From Lineus longissimus (lineage: Eukaryota; Nemertea; Pilidiophora; Heteronemertea; Lineidae), in contig NC_088322.1 in assembly GCF_910592395.1 (NCBI RefSeq), positions 10,969,431 through 11,033,430 on the forward strand: a stretch of DNA of 64,000 bases, written 5' to 3'. Within the stretch, counting starts at the first letter, position 1. Every line of letters begins with the position of its first letter. Under the pieces are notes generated by a model. The model ran no database searches and had not been told where the DNA came from. It was given only the letters and a program-made list of their open reading frames with translations. This document shows positions 12,822-24,978 of this stretch, in pieces. Made by a program: the position numbers and the translations under genes.

Positions 12822-13058
12822 TTAAGGCGAATGAAAGCAGAGAACGTCTTCTCTCGGGAGCCTCCGCATGCTTTTGCGTCCTCGCACCAAAATCAAATCG
12901 GTGCCGCTATCGTAATTGAAGACAGACTCTGACAAAAAGGCAACGATTAAGAGAAAACAAGCCCAAAGCAGGCAGATGGTACTAGTCACGCGGACGTGAT
13001 CCTTGGTGCGGGTAACTGTGAACCCGGGAACACCGATACGCATCCTTCTTATACTCAT
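12822..13058 (-). CDS. Small ORF with one hydrophobic segment, doubtful
   Basis: A 78-residue ORF starts at ATG 13058. After 24 polar, basic residues it has one hydrophobic stretch (TICLLWACFLLIVAFL), then a 35-residue tail containing LILVRGRKSMRR. As a secreted product the RGRK would look like an amidation-plus-cleavage site giving an LILVR-amide end; as a membrane protein it looks like the N-terminus of a type II enzyme. No downstream exon or homologue is recognised. It may be chance. Confidence 0.3.
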   Translation of the reverse strand: MSIRRMRIGVPGFTVTRTKDHVRVTSTICLLWACFLLIVAFLSESVFNYDSGTDLILVRGRKSMRRLPREDVLCFHSP

Positions 13059-13578
13059 GTTGCTTCCCCTCGAAAAAAATGCTTGTGAATTGAGCTTCGT
13101 GAGGCCACTGAGTTTGTGACTGAATCAGTTACAACTGCACCAGATCCTGAATCGATTTCTGGCGTGATCCGCCATTTCCAATAAGCTGCACGTGTGGCCA
13201 GATGGTTGAGTCTGGTTGTTCAGTCTCATGGAAAATGATCGACTGACCTCGGCTGTTTTGCTTTCAGGTTGTGTGCTTCTCAAGGGTTCAGTCTTTCTGG
13301 ACATACTGAAGTAGTTAATTCCGAAATGATTCTTGATGTTGGAAGTCTTAGTGCCTTTCTAGATACGGAGATGACCAAGTAAATATTCCTAGTAATTCCA
13401 AAATCATCCCGATCACCAACACTTGATAGGTCTGTTTTTTGGCACACTTTTTTACACAAAAAGTAGGACTTTTAGAGGCTATATGATGGCTCAGTGCTTT
13501 AGGCATTTCACGAAAAATATCCCAATCATTCTTGTCTGAAAAAAGTTCTGTTTTTAATCATCATCATCATCATCGATT

Positions 13579-13655
<77 letters not shown>

Positions 13656-14542
13656 ATCGCTTCTGCGATTTTGCCGTTGTGGTTGAGGTTAATGGCATGC
13701 TTCATAAATTGTTGCGGCCATAAGCGTGATAGTAAAGAGCCAAATAGAGGGGGGGGGGAGAGATTTATTTAAACGTTATTTCCTGTTTCATAGTAGTTGT
13801 TTAATGTAGCAAAGATCCACGCATTACTTGAGGGCTCGTGCTGATGGTGTTATAGTGAAACTTAACTGGGCATGATTTTCAAGTTAGGCCAGAAAAAGGA
13901 CATTTCCAATGAACCGTAGAGGATGTAACTCGGAAACTACATACAATGTAGCCTGGTTGGTGACTAATTGGCCTACCGGTTTATTGAAACCCAAACCTCC
14001 TTCTTGTCCTGTTGTTGAAAGGTGATATACTCGAGAAGGAAGTTACCCAGATATCTAAAGGAAGTTCTCATAATGAGAGTCGCAGGTTCTGAAATGGCAT
14101 GCTCGTATATACTTACCATGGGTTTTCAATATATTCCGGTTTTTGACATTTTAAACCCTTGTGGAAAGGGGCGCCCTTTAGACATGACGCGGCGGTGTGG
14201 ATTGCGTATCTCTTAGTCAGAACATCGCCAGCATCAGATTCCAGGAGTCAGGTTATATTGGATCATGCAGCCGCTTAACCCAGGTCAAGCATTCTGCTTA
14301 GATTTTTGTAAGATTCTTTGTTAAGATCTTCTTCAGTTTCATGTTCATACTCGACTCAATTTCTGTCCGACTCGTGTTCATCCGACCGTCAGCTCATTAT
14401 TTGACTGGTGATGTTAATTCATTTGACTCGTTAGCTTTAAATCGTGAGCATTTTCGTGAATGGGTCAATTTAAAATTGATTTAAAATCACAATTTGAATA
14501 GATGTTTGGTTTGGTTATTTCTCTGACGTAACGTAATCAATT
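13059..14542. other. Spacer with microsatellite
   Basis: Contains the ATC-repeat microsatellite listed separately and a short poly-G tract near 13749. No gene is supported. Confidence 0.45.
13557..13655. repeat. (ATC)n microsatellite
   Basis: About 99 bases of ATC/TCA trinucleotide repeat with one interruption (CGATT) near the left end. In one frame it reads as polyserine; I do not regard it as coding. Confidence 0.95.
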
Positions 14543-14820
14543 ATGGGCGTTGAATTTGGCTGTGCTGCTGACCAGTTTTGGGAACAGAACACAACCACGC
14601 CAGCAAGGTACATGTTCCATGGTCGAAGCGTTGGTTCAAAATTGGTAAGTTCAGCCAGATTCCTCCACAAAATATTTCTCCACAAGTTTTGCGACTATTG
14701 TTTGATACTATGTTCAATCTTATCTTATCTTGTAATTTTCATTCCTTTCAGATATCAGACATGTTGCTCAACCACCGCTGCCAAACCGGTTTCACAAGAT
14801 ACGACGTGAAAACCATCAGG
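14543..14820 (+). CDS. First two exons of an unrecognised gene
   Basis: Exon 1 runs from ATG 14543 to about 14644 and ends at a strong donor (AAATTG then GTAAGT). Exon 2 begins after CATTCCTTTCAG (about 14752) and ends at 14820 with a good donor (AGG then GTGAGT). Both junctions are phase 0 and the frame stays open, giving about 57 residues including QFWEQN, ARYMFHGRSVG and CQTGFTRYDVKTIR. There is no signal peptide or membrane segment. The composition is like the small cilia- and microtubule-associated proteins of animals, but I cannot name it. Later exons were not found in the next 3 kb. Confidence 0.4.
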
Positions 14821-17800
14821 GTGAGTTATTTTTCTTAGTCGAAAGAACCATCTCAACACTTACTTGATCGCACATACATGTATTCTATTATGAAACGTTT
14901 TATCTCTGCAGCAGTGGCGGATCTAGAAATTTGGGAAAGAAGCGTGGAGGGGGGGGGGGGGGGGGGCGCTGCCCCACCAATGAGAACTTATGATAGAACC
15001 GAAGGTGCAATCCTGAAAACGAGGGGGTAGTTGTAAAAATCTTTACTTCTTGGGGAGAGGTGCCCTGAAAATTAATGTCTCTGACAAAAAGGGATGACTG
15101 ATGCGGGACCCTTAAATCCGTTGCTGCTGTTCTGAATATTTCCACACTCGGCTCAGCTGACCTTTGAAACGAGGACACTGTTAGCCCATACCCTATCTAT
15201 GGTACTATACGGTTCTGTCAGCAAGGAAATGAGACGATCGGTCATGTCTGCCATGTTTTATGAAGTCACACGCCACATGCTTGGCGCAATGTGTCACGTG
15301 CTCACGATACATTCGAAAACACACGAACAAAATTACACGTAGCTCTGGTTGAGAAAAGTGTTTGGTTGGCGACACTTGCAGGCCACATATGGATATGTGA
15401 CCTTGTTGCGTGTAACTATAACACTCAACACCTATGTTCACACGCATAGGACAAACACCATATTGGGTCGAGGTTCTACTCTCATATTTCCTTTCTAATC
15501 TACACCGGGATATAAAACCCTGAGGCACGTTTTATTCAATTAGAAGGTTATCAAGAGTTTAATTGGTGATTCTGCATCTAAATCTTACTTCAATAGCAAT
15601 GCAATCAAAACTCTGTGAACCTAAGATCATCGCGGCTTGATGAGCTTTGAGACGTGATGCCAACCTAAATATTGATGCTGCATTTCAACAGAAACTTTAG
15701 CCGGAGGTAATGGAATTTACCTCTGCATTTACCAGTACACTCTTTCATTCAATGTTTCAAATAACTGCAGTGAACAGAATTGATTGGTTCATTAGTAAGT
15801 ACATTCCAATAGTGGAAGTGCACGGCTTACTGTAAACCACCAAATATTCACGCTTCTTTTTTCGTGATGATCATGCTTACGATTTTCATTTTGACAGGCT
15901 ATAAACTTTCCCGCACCAGTTCACGCACGAGCTAAAAATAATGGATGATACGTTTTTCAGCTATCTAAGAGTTTAAACAAAATTGGAAAAACGTCGAACT
16001 CTTTCAGAAAAATAGTTTACTAGTGAAACGGGAGAAAAACAAACAAATTGTAAAAGTAAAAGCAAATCCTTTAATAAGTAAAATTCAGACAGCAGCATTG
16101 AGAGATGATCACTTTAAGAGATTTTCATTTTAGTAGCACCGTAGTGCCTGAGCAGAAAGTTGCTTTGATATTCCATTAAGGAATTTAAGGGCATGAAACA
16201 TGCCCGACGGCATTCCCGCACACAGTCGGATTGTTTTGCAAATAGATTACGTTTTTCCTGCAGCAAAATGCACAAGAGAATCAGCTAATCTGTAAGCAAT
16301 GTAATGTGATTATCCTCGTCGTGTTATAACTATCAAATTCGATTACTTTTAAAATTCTACCCCTTGACCAGCTAAATCTACAGTCACATTGGTTGAGGTT
16401 TAACCACCACAGCTGTACAAGTAGGGTGTTGTCTCACTTTTAACCAATACTAAACTTTTCAATGACTATACAACATGTAACAAGCTACCCGCTCACGATG
16501 GACAAAATGACGATGACAAGGACGGTCGAAATCACTGTCGCGTCAAAAACAACACTGGGGTGACCATTGGTAACGTATTCGTCATCACTAATTGACCTGT
16601 CAGTGTGGAAAGTAGTTAGACAAATATCACTGCTTTACAGACCATCTTGTGGATTCTCATGGTCACGAAACGAGCGAGAGAATTGGCCCCTGGTATGATA
16701 CATAATTATAACATATCGTGGTAGGCCCTTGATTGTGGGACCTAGTTGTTATGCTAATAGACCACGTGTCAAGAAGGTCGTGGTCACCACTGATATGGCT
16801 CTTGACATAGACACTGCGTCTGCAGAGGTACTACTACTAGGCTACCCTCACTTATATAAGTATCTATTGAAACACTTGGCCAATCAAACGCAAGATTTCA
16901 TTCCTCTTCGCCTGTCCCTAGACTTGGACAGAAGCTCAAGCTGCTCCCTCGAGTTTCAATTCGACTCGTCGGGACCGCGAAATGACAATTTGAAGAAATT
17001 CTTGTCACTCTTTTTATATCGAACAAAATAAACAACAAACACGCCAAATCATATTAAGAGTCACTTGGGACTTCAAAGTGTTGACTTCAGCATGTTTAGA
17101 TAATCAGTACATGCGCTGAAAGCCATTCTTTGAGAAGGCATGGCTGTGAATAAATTCAAGTTCCGCTGGGCAGGCGTGGCTCAAAAAATGTTGTCTTCAT
17201 ATAAGTGCCAACACGACTGTCCAATAAAGCGTGAGCACCGGCTGGGTTAGCGAATATTTTGTGTCTTTGCTATGCAACAGACAGACGGCTCATAGCTGAG
17301 AAGCACACCAACCCGTGTCCCGTGTGCTGTATCATGCCGGGTTCGGTTGTTTTAAACAAGGTTTGCCCCGAATGTTGGCGTAACCTGGCGTTAAGTCCAA
17401 GGGCTTAACTGAACGCGATAACGCGATGTTAGGTTCACGCTAACGTTTAGTAAAACATTTGTTTTGAACAAACAAGCCCAGGGCTCAATTGAAGATTCCC
17501 TGACAAATTCCCCCCAAAAGGGTCATCAGTGCCAGACTGTTCTGTGGCTGACCCTAACCAAAACCCCTCCTCTCATTGATTGAAGAATTAGCCAGGGATT
17601 ATCAACAATCTAGCCTAATCTAGCCTAATATAACCTAATCCAGCGTTCATCATCCCACTAACAGTGTGTAGAATAAAATACATATTCACACATGTACTGG
17701 TGGGAGTCTTGGTCCTGTTGCACGATTGAATTGATGTCTCTTCGTAACTGCTCGAGTCGTTGGAAACTTCTATTACACGTGACGTATTGTTAGGGCTCCA

Positions 17801-18243
17801 TCGACTGTTCAATGCCTGAGCTGAGAAAATTGCGAATAGACAATTCTAGGGACGCGGTTTACGACAATGCCTCAGAAAACTTGTTTTCACGAACAGATTT
17901 TACATGAAGATTTTCTTTACATGTATATAACTGTATACTTCAGGGTAGAACTGTAATAAAAAAGTAAACAAGTTAAGTAATTTAACAATCATTTATTGAA
18001 TTCTTTAAGCACTTGTGGCTTGTGCCTGAGCGGATACTGTATGAACTTTTCGTGGTTATTATATGAAGGTCCTTCTTTGTCCATTGCACCGGATCCTAAT
18101 ATTTCGTTCCATTTCAGTTTTGCTGTTTTTTATGATCGCGTTACTTGCAAGTCGCTATAACTATCTTTGTACGGTACAACATTCCAACATAGTCAATTGT
18201 TTCCTTCCGAATTGACGCTAGTTGGTAGCTAACAGACAGAGTT
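14821..18243. other. Spacer with repeat remnants
   Basis: A stretch at 14911-14980 (GTGGCGGATCTAG followed by poly-G and GGCGCTGCCCC) looks like the end motif of a widespread animal transposon family. An ORF at 16729-17031 has no recognisable feature. A palindromic element sits at 17347-17472. TTTATT at 17992-17997 is an AATAAA on the minus strand and probably ends the peripherin-like transcript. Confidence 0.4.
17347..17472. mobile_element. Palindromic mini-element, copy A
   Basis: The ends are imperfect inverted repeats (TTGTTTTAAACAA at the left, TTGTTTTGAACAA at the right). The core holds GGGCTTAACTGAACG, which is the reverse complement of the core of the copies at 46244 and 56901. This copy therefore lies in the opposite orientation. 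No coding capacity. Confidence 0.55.
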
Positions 18244-19479
18244 CTACAATGGTGGTGGAGGAGGGGGTGCTGGTACGGGCGGACCAGGCGGTGGAGGTGG
18301 CGGTGGCGCGGGAGCAGCTGGTGGCCCAGGTGGCGCTGGCGGTGCGGCTACTGGCCCGGCTGGACCTTTTCCTTTGACTACAGAGTGCCTTCGTTGCACG
18401 TTTGCCTCGGTGTAGCTTTTTTCGTCCCCCCAATCGTCGAAAACAGAGCCACGGGACCTCCGTGAACTTGGGCGAATGAACATGTCATCATCGGAGTCGC
18501 TTGGCCCGGCGTTCAAAAGTTTTTTTTCTTCACCAGTGTCCTCTTCTGGTGGCCATTTCCCGAATGATCCGAAGAGCCATCCAGGGGCGTCCCCACTCGC
18601 CTCTCCGAATTCGAAAGCCTGGGTTATGGATGTTTGCAGAAAGCGCATGCAGATTATCAGCAATATTTGCACACAAAATATGCCAATAAAAATTGCACCG
18701 CAGTTCACAAGCAGAGTCCGAAAGTAGTCGGATAAGGCCTCTTGACATCCCTTCATGAACAGAGTAAGAGACCCCTTTACTTTGAAGTCGTAGTTATAGT
18801 GGGCGTCGTTGTGGTGCACGTGATGATGTATACACGGACGATCCGATGATGGGTTACAGCAACTGAACGGAGCATCGTCGTTGTAGTATTCACCCTGCAC
18901 CATTTTTGATCGGATGATTTCGGACGAATTACTGAGGTATTTGTCGTGAATCCAGGAAACCTTGAACCAATCGTCATACGATTTCATCCCACAGCAAGAG
19001 TACCCCATCTGCAAACCGTCCACTTGTTGTTTCAGCTCGTCTTCGTATTTGTATTTTCTCATTGCCTCACCGATTCCGATTCCAAATGAACTATGGATGT
19101 GAGCTATTTGAGCAAATGTCAGCAGAGACGAGGCGAAGACACATACGGAAAGGAAAATTGCAACGGCGATGTATGGGAGAAGCATACCTTTGACTTTTGT
19201 TCGTTGTTTTAAATCTTGACACCAGTTCGAACAGGCGATTCCGAAAACTGCGACGAGAAAGGACAGCAAACCAATTGCGACGAGTACCCATGGTAGGATG
19301 TCATTGTTGTAATCACCAATAAGGTTAAGCTTCTCTTCGATTGAAAGTTTGATGTAAGCTCCGCATCCCATCATTGCGCAAGCCAGCAGAACAGCGATCC
19401 CGTTCAAAACCGTGATGGCGGTCATCAGGTTCAGGCGACCCTTTTCCGAAATGTTGAGCTCAAGACATGGCCCCGGCAT
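18244..19479 (-). CDS. Peripherin-2/ROM1-like tetraspanin, intronless
   Basis: A 411-residue four-transmembrane protein of the photoreceptor disc-rim type. TM1-TM3 lie at about 18-45, 62-83 and 98-125, and TM4 at about 258-282. The large loop carries CCG (162-164), DWFKVSWI (170-177), PFSCCNP (205-211), RPC (214-216) and GC (244-245), in the order and context typical of peripherin-2 and ROM1. That family shapes photoreceptor membrane rims. The unpaired loop cysteine equivalent to Cys150 of vertebrate peripherin-2, used for disulphide-linked oligomers, is absent: no Cys lies between TM3 and CCG. The family length is about 350; the excess here is a tail with acidic and RRSRGS segments and then almost pure Pro/Ala/Gly (about 372-411), a likely SH3-, EVH1- or profilin-binding region. 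The gene has no introns, unlike vertebrate PRPH2. Confidence 0.88.
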   Translation of the reverse strand: MPGPCLELNISEKGRLNLMTAITVLNGIAVLLACAMMGCGAYIKLSIEEKLNLIGDYNNDILPWVLVAIGLLSFLVAVFGIACSNWCQDLKQRTKVKGMLLPYIAVAIFLSVCVFASSLLTFAQIAHIHSSFGIGIGEAMRKYKYEDELKQQVDGLQMGYSCCGMKSYDDWFKVSWIHDKYLSNSSEIIRSKMVQGEYYNDDAPFSCCNPSSDRPCIHHHVHHNDAHYNYDFKVKGSLTLFMKGCQEALSDYFRTLLVNCGAIFIGIFCVQILLIICMRFLQTSITQAFEFGEASGDAPGWLFGSFGKWPPEEDTGEEKKLLNAGPSDSDDDMFIRPSSRRSRGSVFDDWGDEKSYTEANVQRRHSVVKGKGPAGPVAAPPAPPGPPAAPAPPPPPPPGPPVPAPPPPPPL

Positions 19480-19665
19480 GACGATGACTTACTTTGATGT
19501 ACGAGTGCTACAAAATGTATCTACTCTGTCCCACTATGTTTACTTTTCATCTCAAGCGTTGTTATCTTGGGTTTTTAAGATCGAAATCATGAAGTACGGC
19601 GAAATGAAATCATCATCCATCTTGTTCGCTACATGCACTGGTCGCAAAGCGTCACACTGTTGAAA

Positions 19666-19746
19666 GACGTCGTCGCGTCATTGATGACGTCAGTGCTTCG
19701 TCGACGACGTTCAGACGTCATTATTTTGGAATTGGCTATGACGTCA
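19666..19746 (-). promoter_or_regulatory. CRE-like cluster upstream of the peripherin-like gene
   Basis: Within 80 bases there are two full TGACGTCA palindromes (19685-19692, 19739-19746), one GACGTCA (19714-19720) and further CGTC/GACG half sites. They lie 200-270 bases upstream of the start codon at 19479. This fits a CREB/ATF-responsive promoter, though the transcription start is not known. Confidence 0.45.
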
Positions 19747-21139
19747 GTCGATTTGGTATTACGTCCTTGGTGACATTGCTCGCAAAACGCGTAAAAACAG
19801 AACGCCCTCGAAAAATTGCAATTTCAACTGACACAATTATATTTAGGTAATACTGGCGCCTGACTTGAGTCACAGATCAAAGACCTACAATACCGTAATG
19901 TCATTGATTTTGATCAGCATCACGTACGTTGTTAGTCAAGAATTGAATCAACTCACCGGCATGTCAAACAGAGTTTATTCTCATCCGGGTTTAATATCCG
20001 TTGTCTCTTATAATCCTAAACAGACGCATGGGGTTTGAATGAGGAGAGTAAGAATCAGTCACACGGTTTTCACAAGCGCTGCTTTCTGGGTGGTATTGAT
20101 TTGTTTTCAATCCTTATTTTCATTTATTTTCCAATAAGATCTTGTTAATATGACGTAGTTTCCGCGTTTTGTGAGAAATTTAAAGCTGAATTAAAATGCT
20201 TTCAAATACGGCGGCTGAATGTAAATCTTAGACGGTGCATAAATAATTAATGGTGTCCACCAATTCCGGTCTATTTTAAAAGTAATAATCTCTGTTATCT
20301 TTCCAGTACATTAGCTCTCATATCACACTAGCATTTACGCTGATGTGACGTTCTCTTTTGTAATAAAATATTTCGGTAATATGATATTTATTTACAAGCA
20401 GGTTTTCACATACTATGTTAATATTATTGGACATAATAGATCTGCTGCCATTTATTGCCATATTGGCGCAAATCCTCACAACTTCATTTTCGCTTTTGGC
20501 GACTGTGCGTATAAAACTAAAAGTCCGGCAGTACACTTGGTAGTCTACAGGATTGTCATTACAGATCATAGGTATTAGATTACAATGGGTTCGGTATAAA
20601 ATTTAAAAAAGCTTTCTGATACATTTCCGCCATGCAGTCACAATTCTATTAAAATATATATTTGAGAAATCCCACAAGACATGTCATGCTTATTGCATAT
20701 GTCTTAAATAGCCGATATTTAACTTTGAAATGACAATAACCGAACATATGGATATAACACTAAGTTAGTCGTAAACTCAAACATTACTGTTGCCATGGGG
20801 GAGACCAGAACCAGCATACCATAGAACCCAATATTAAAGTATCTGTGAGCATTAATCTCGGCGAACACAGATATTCCTGTGTAAACAAGGAACTCTGTAA
20901 GGCCCATCATACTTCACTCGCATATCACTTCTATTCTTCTCTTCGCATGCAGTCACGGCCGTTACAAAAATGATCACTCTGATATCAAGGTGGTACTTCA
21001 TTTAGCAGTGCATGAAATATCGAAAGTAGAAATTCTGATAGGAGACCATAATGTTGTGATTCAAAGATTACGGATGACATTTTAACATATTCTAGTTGTA
21101 TCTGCGTAACAATTAGTTTGATCAATCACCAACAACACC

Positions 21140-21205
21140 CAATTAAATATGTGGAGCCTCGTGGCTACCACGGAAAGGGGTCCGGGTTCGATCCCGGGGA
21201 GAACC
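21140..21205 (+). repeat. tRNA-like fragment, probable SINE remnant
   Basis: Contains GTCCGGGTTCGATCCCGGGG, a good T-arm/B-box, with GTGGCTACCACGG 20 bases upstream in the A-box position. The spacing is too short and one T-stem pair is G-G, so it is not a working tRNA gene. Confidence 0.45.
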
Positions 21206-22539
21206 CAAGATTGTATTTCTGGATGAACCGGCATGGCTTTCAAGGAAATAATTTTTTTGGCTCTTCACAACACGTACAACGTATGCCATATATTCGAGAG
21301 TCTGCCGGATGAGACTATAGGCCCTTGTACATGAGTGTCTATGCCAGGGCAAGATCGCACATAGGTGGACAGTAGCCTGTAGTTGACTCCATACCTCCGG
21401 CAAAAAAACAAATTAGGTTACGACGCTCGCAATACTATGATGATTTGTTAGGCTGCAGAGGTGGCGAAAAGTATAAGTGTGTCTTGGACAAAAACTCATG
21501 ACTTTTATGACATCACAAATACCAGAAACTACATGTTTTCATTTCAGCATAATGTGGCAAAAATTGGCCAAATCAGTGATTAACATTATGGGTGTTATTC
21601 GAAATCAAAAGTTCATGTTCTTTTTTGTGTCACCTAGTACGTTACAAATTACTAACTCCATGTACTGTTTTTTTACCAAGAAGCCGATATCAAGTATCTG
21701 ACCATAATAAGAGTTTTTACCTCGAAGCTGATAAGGGTGCGAAGGCAGGTGTAGGGTCTGTCGTTCCTTTTTTTCTCACTTGCCACGTAGTTCATTGGGG
21801 GAATCTTTGGCAACTACTTGGTGGCTGAAGGCTATCTCAGAAGTTCATGTCCACCGCCTAGCGAAAGCAACTGGACCGATTTCTAGGATGATCACATTTG
21901 AGTTACCAGTATACCGTGGTTACGAAATAACTTATATTTTATGTATCCGTGCGCCTTGACGTAGTGCATTGAACTTTGAGATATCCATACCATGCGTTTA
22001 AAAAAAAAAAACTTTTGGGAAAATGCTCGGGGTATTTCTTCTTTTTGATGTATGGCTGATTTCAGTTTGAAATAAACAATCGTGAGAAATTCAAGATTGT
22101 GACTATATCAAGAGTAACATTATGCGTTTTTGAGCACGTACTTACAAAGCTAGTATTTAAGAAAATATATATTTATGTTTCTTTACAATATGAAAAAGGG
22201 TTTCTGGAAACGGACAGACTAAGGTCAGAGTGAACTCTTTCATGAATTGATAATTGTGTAAACCTGATGATTTTGCACATTATGCGAATGATATCGATTC
22301 AAAACAATCGCTTGTTGGAAACACCGAAATAAAGTTATTGTTCTCAGATCCGCCAAAATAAAGATCCTGAACATTTCGTGAATCTCAAAGATATGCTTTG
22401 AAAGTATTTAGACATACAGTACAGTAAGCCAAGACAATTGCGGTTTAAAGGACTGTTCTCAGTCAGATCGCAGGAGACACTTCTTGCAGTCGAATACAAA
22501 GTGTATGATGTTTCGATGTGACAAGCACTGACAGCTGCC

Positions 22540-22740
22540 ACCCGTAGTTAGAACTGAGGGTTGTCAGATTGGCGCAATATAAACAACCGCTCCAGCACAT
22601 CTGAGGTCTGGGTGCAAAATGAACAGGAATCGAACCTGGGACATGTGTATACCTGTGTGATGGAGAGAGTGAATCCCCTACGAAAGCGTAGATTTCATAG
22701 GGTGTTCTGTTTTCGCCTACCGCTTCTACACAAATCACTA
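22540..22740 (-). repeat. SINE-like element with tRNA-type head
   Basis: The minus strand reads CCCAGGTTCGATTCCTG, a strong B box, preceded by about 90 bases of degenerate tRNA-like sequence and followed by a non-tRNA body. This is consistent with a tRNA-derived SINE. No second copy is evident in the window. Confidence 0.4.
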
Positions 22741-23513
22741 AGTTAATCTTTCAATGATCCAATGATGAACAAAATTTGAGTTCATGATCTTACGATAAGT
22801 GTCTAGATAACTTCAAATACGACCTGATACCCCCATGAAAGCTGTCTCGAGGGGAACGACGTTGTCGAGAATTAACTCTCCGATAAGACAGTTGAAGAAG
22901 AATGGGAATTTAGTCCTAGGCGCGCGGGCTTTCGTTACAGACAATTGTGACCCGTTCTAGCAAAACCAGTCGCATGTGGCACATAAGATGAGCCTAGATG
23001 ACACCAGGAGATAATAGAAGAAATTGATGACGTCAGATTTCACAAAAGGCAGACAATAGTGAAATGAACAAACAGTCTGTCTCAACCTGCCTAGCTCAGA
23101 GCGACATGCGACTGGTTTTGCTGGAATGGATCACAATTAATAGTCAATGTATTTTCGAAAATTCACTATCTGTTTTACAAGGCTTATGCTGTTGATTGTT
23201 CTCGAGATAAAGCGCACCGCCAAGTAGACGAATCAACATAGAGGTTACCCTCCATTGACGAGACTTCCACTCCACCCCCTCGGTCTTCAACTTCAAGACG
23301 GTCATAATTAGTGACAACTCTATTCCAACTGAACTGACGAAAGTTTTTTTCAATTGATAAACTACGTACACCTGCACAATGATATTTCAAATTCCGGATC
23401 GGACCTGTGCATAGGCGGAAATAAATAAATTCGGTTTCAGAGTTTTTGAGATGGCCGTCTCATGCACGCACATGTCCAATTTAGAAAACATTATTGCGAA
23501 GATGCAGGCGGAA

Positions 23514-23639
23514 TATCGATGTAAAAACGTCCGTCAGTTAGATTAAATCAAGTATATAACTCGGTAACTGTAGAAGTATCGATGTAAAAACGTCCGTCAG
23601 TTAGATTAAATCAAGTATATAACTCCGTAACTGTATTTC
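23514..23639. repeat. 63-bp tandem duplication
   Basis: Two near-identical 63-base units (GATG at 23518 and 23581), differing by about one base over the shared part. The unit begins within an interspersed family also seen near 47700 and 62650. Confidence 0.85.
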
Positions 23640-24860
23640 AAATTCGGAGATGAAGTCGGAAGGGTGCGCATTTTCTTCCATGACGCATTACCTGCCGTCG
23701 TATTATACATTGTATTTACGTGGCGATAACGATCTGATCTGCTTGGGAATACTTACAATACGTGAGAAAAGTTTCAAATTAAAAAAACGCAACTTTGAAA
23801 TTGTATCTCATGAAATAATAGCTATCCGATAGAAGCATTTTCATTTTGATACAATGCTTGTTCGTAATTCGAAGATCAACTATTCAGAACAGAAGTTAGA
23901 ACTTTTCAAGAATACCAATGAAGTCTAAACAAAAAGAGCGAAATTAAATGTTAACGGATACAAATAAACACATTTAAACATTGAAAAGCTGTCTGAAATT
24001 CTTCAGATCAATGATGGACCATGCGGTGGAACACCGATTTGTATCAGCCGTTGATGATAAACAGTGCTGTAAGTGGTTTTAGTAATGATCAATAATAGTG
24101 TATTAAATAAATTGATTATTGGAAATTTTAGATTTTGGAGAACGAGATCACTCCAACCATTCTTGAATTTCAAGACCTCTTTTAATGAAATGTCTTCTTT
24201 TTTATACACGATTATTGCTAATGAATACAATATGAAATGGTTGCTCGGGTCGAAAAATCCTGTTAGGACTCTTATGATATTTTTGATGAAAGTCGTATAC
24301 AGGTTGTACACAATGAACATGCACGTTCTCCTATTACAACAGTCGTGTTGGCAAGGGCTGAACTAAAGAATCTTAGAAAGAATGAACATGATCATGTAGA
24401 CGAAAGTTGATATTAAGATCGTAGTTATGAATCTTATCATAACTTTACCTGGATTTTCCACCGCGGTGTACACAAAAAAGACACGCAGGAAAAGTTTTAC
24501 ATACAACTATCGAAGGTATTTTCTTTTTAACACTCAGGACTGCAGTACACAAGTTTCGTTTTATGTGCAAAAAGAGAATCAAGAACTAGAGAGAGAAGCA
24601 TTTGATAATACACGACACATACCTTTTTACGACTGTTTCTCCAAAGAACAATGTAGGTATCCGACCACGAGGAAAGGAATTCAAAATCTGATCGCAGCCT
24701 TATAACTTCCAAATTTGGTCTAGAGCAGCGCACATGGGCGGTGGCAATGACGTCATGAATACTATTTCTAAACCCGTAGCGGAACGTACCGGTAGTTTGA
24801 TTCCTTAGTAACGCGGCGTTTTGCTCTTAATTGTCAGCTGTGATTAACGTTGAAGTTGTT

Positions 24861-24978
24861 ATGAAGTATCGTCGAGATTTATGCGTGTTGATATCTCATC
24901 CGTGCCATTGTTTGTACATTGTCATGTTCCATATCCTCGTGTGTGTAACGCCATTGCCCTCAACAATATCAGGCGAAA
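24861..24978 (+). CDS. Possible signal-peptide exon of an unknown gene
   Basis: ATG 24861 opens a 39-codon stretch with a hydrophobic core (CLYIVMFHILVCVTPLPS) and ends in phase 1 at a strong donor (GAAA then GTAAGT). It looks like the first coding exon of a secreted protein. The nearest plausible acceptor (about 25500) gives only nine more codons, so I cannot complete the gene. Confidence 0.25.

Noticed and set aside
13532-13723. Polyserine protein
   Set aside because: It is a translated ATC microsatellite with no gene context.
17590-17645. Interstitial telomere-like repeat (TAGCCTAATC)
   Set aside because: Only a few imperfect copies and not the TTAGGG pattern.
18218-18433. Basic Arg/Ser-rich minus-strand ORF
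   Set aside because: It is an alternative frame of the proline-rich tail of the peripherin-like gene.
20719-20910. Minus-strand hydrophobic ORF as a receptor fragment
   Set aside because: No conserved receptor motif and no neighbouring exon.
24003-24500. Decayed GPCR TM6-TM7 on the minus strand
   Set aside because: Hydrophobic stretches and an NHFILY motif are suggestive, but there is a stop and no further receptor motifs.
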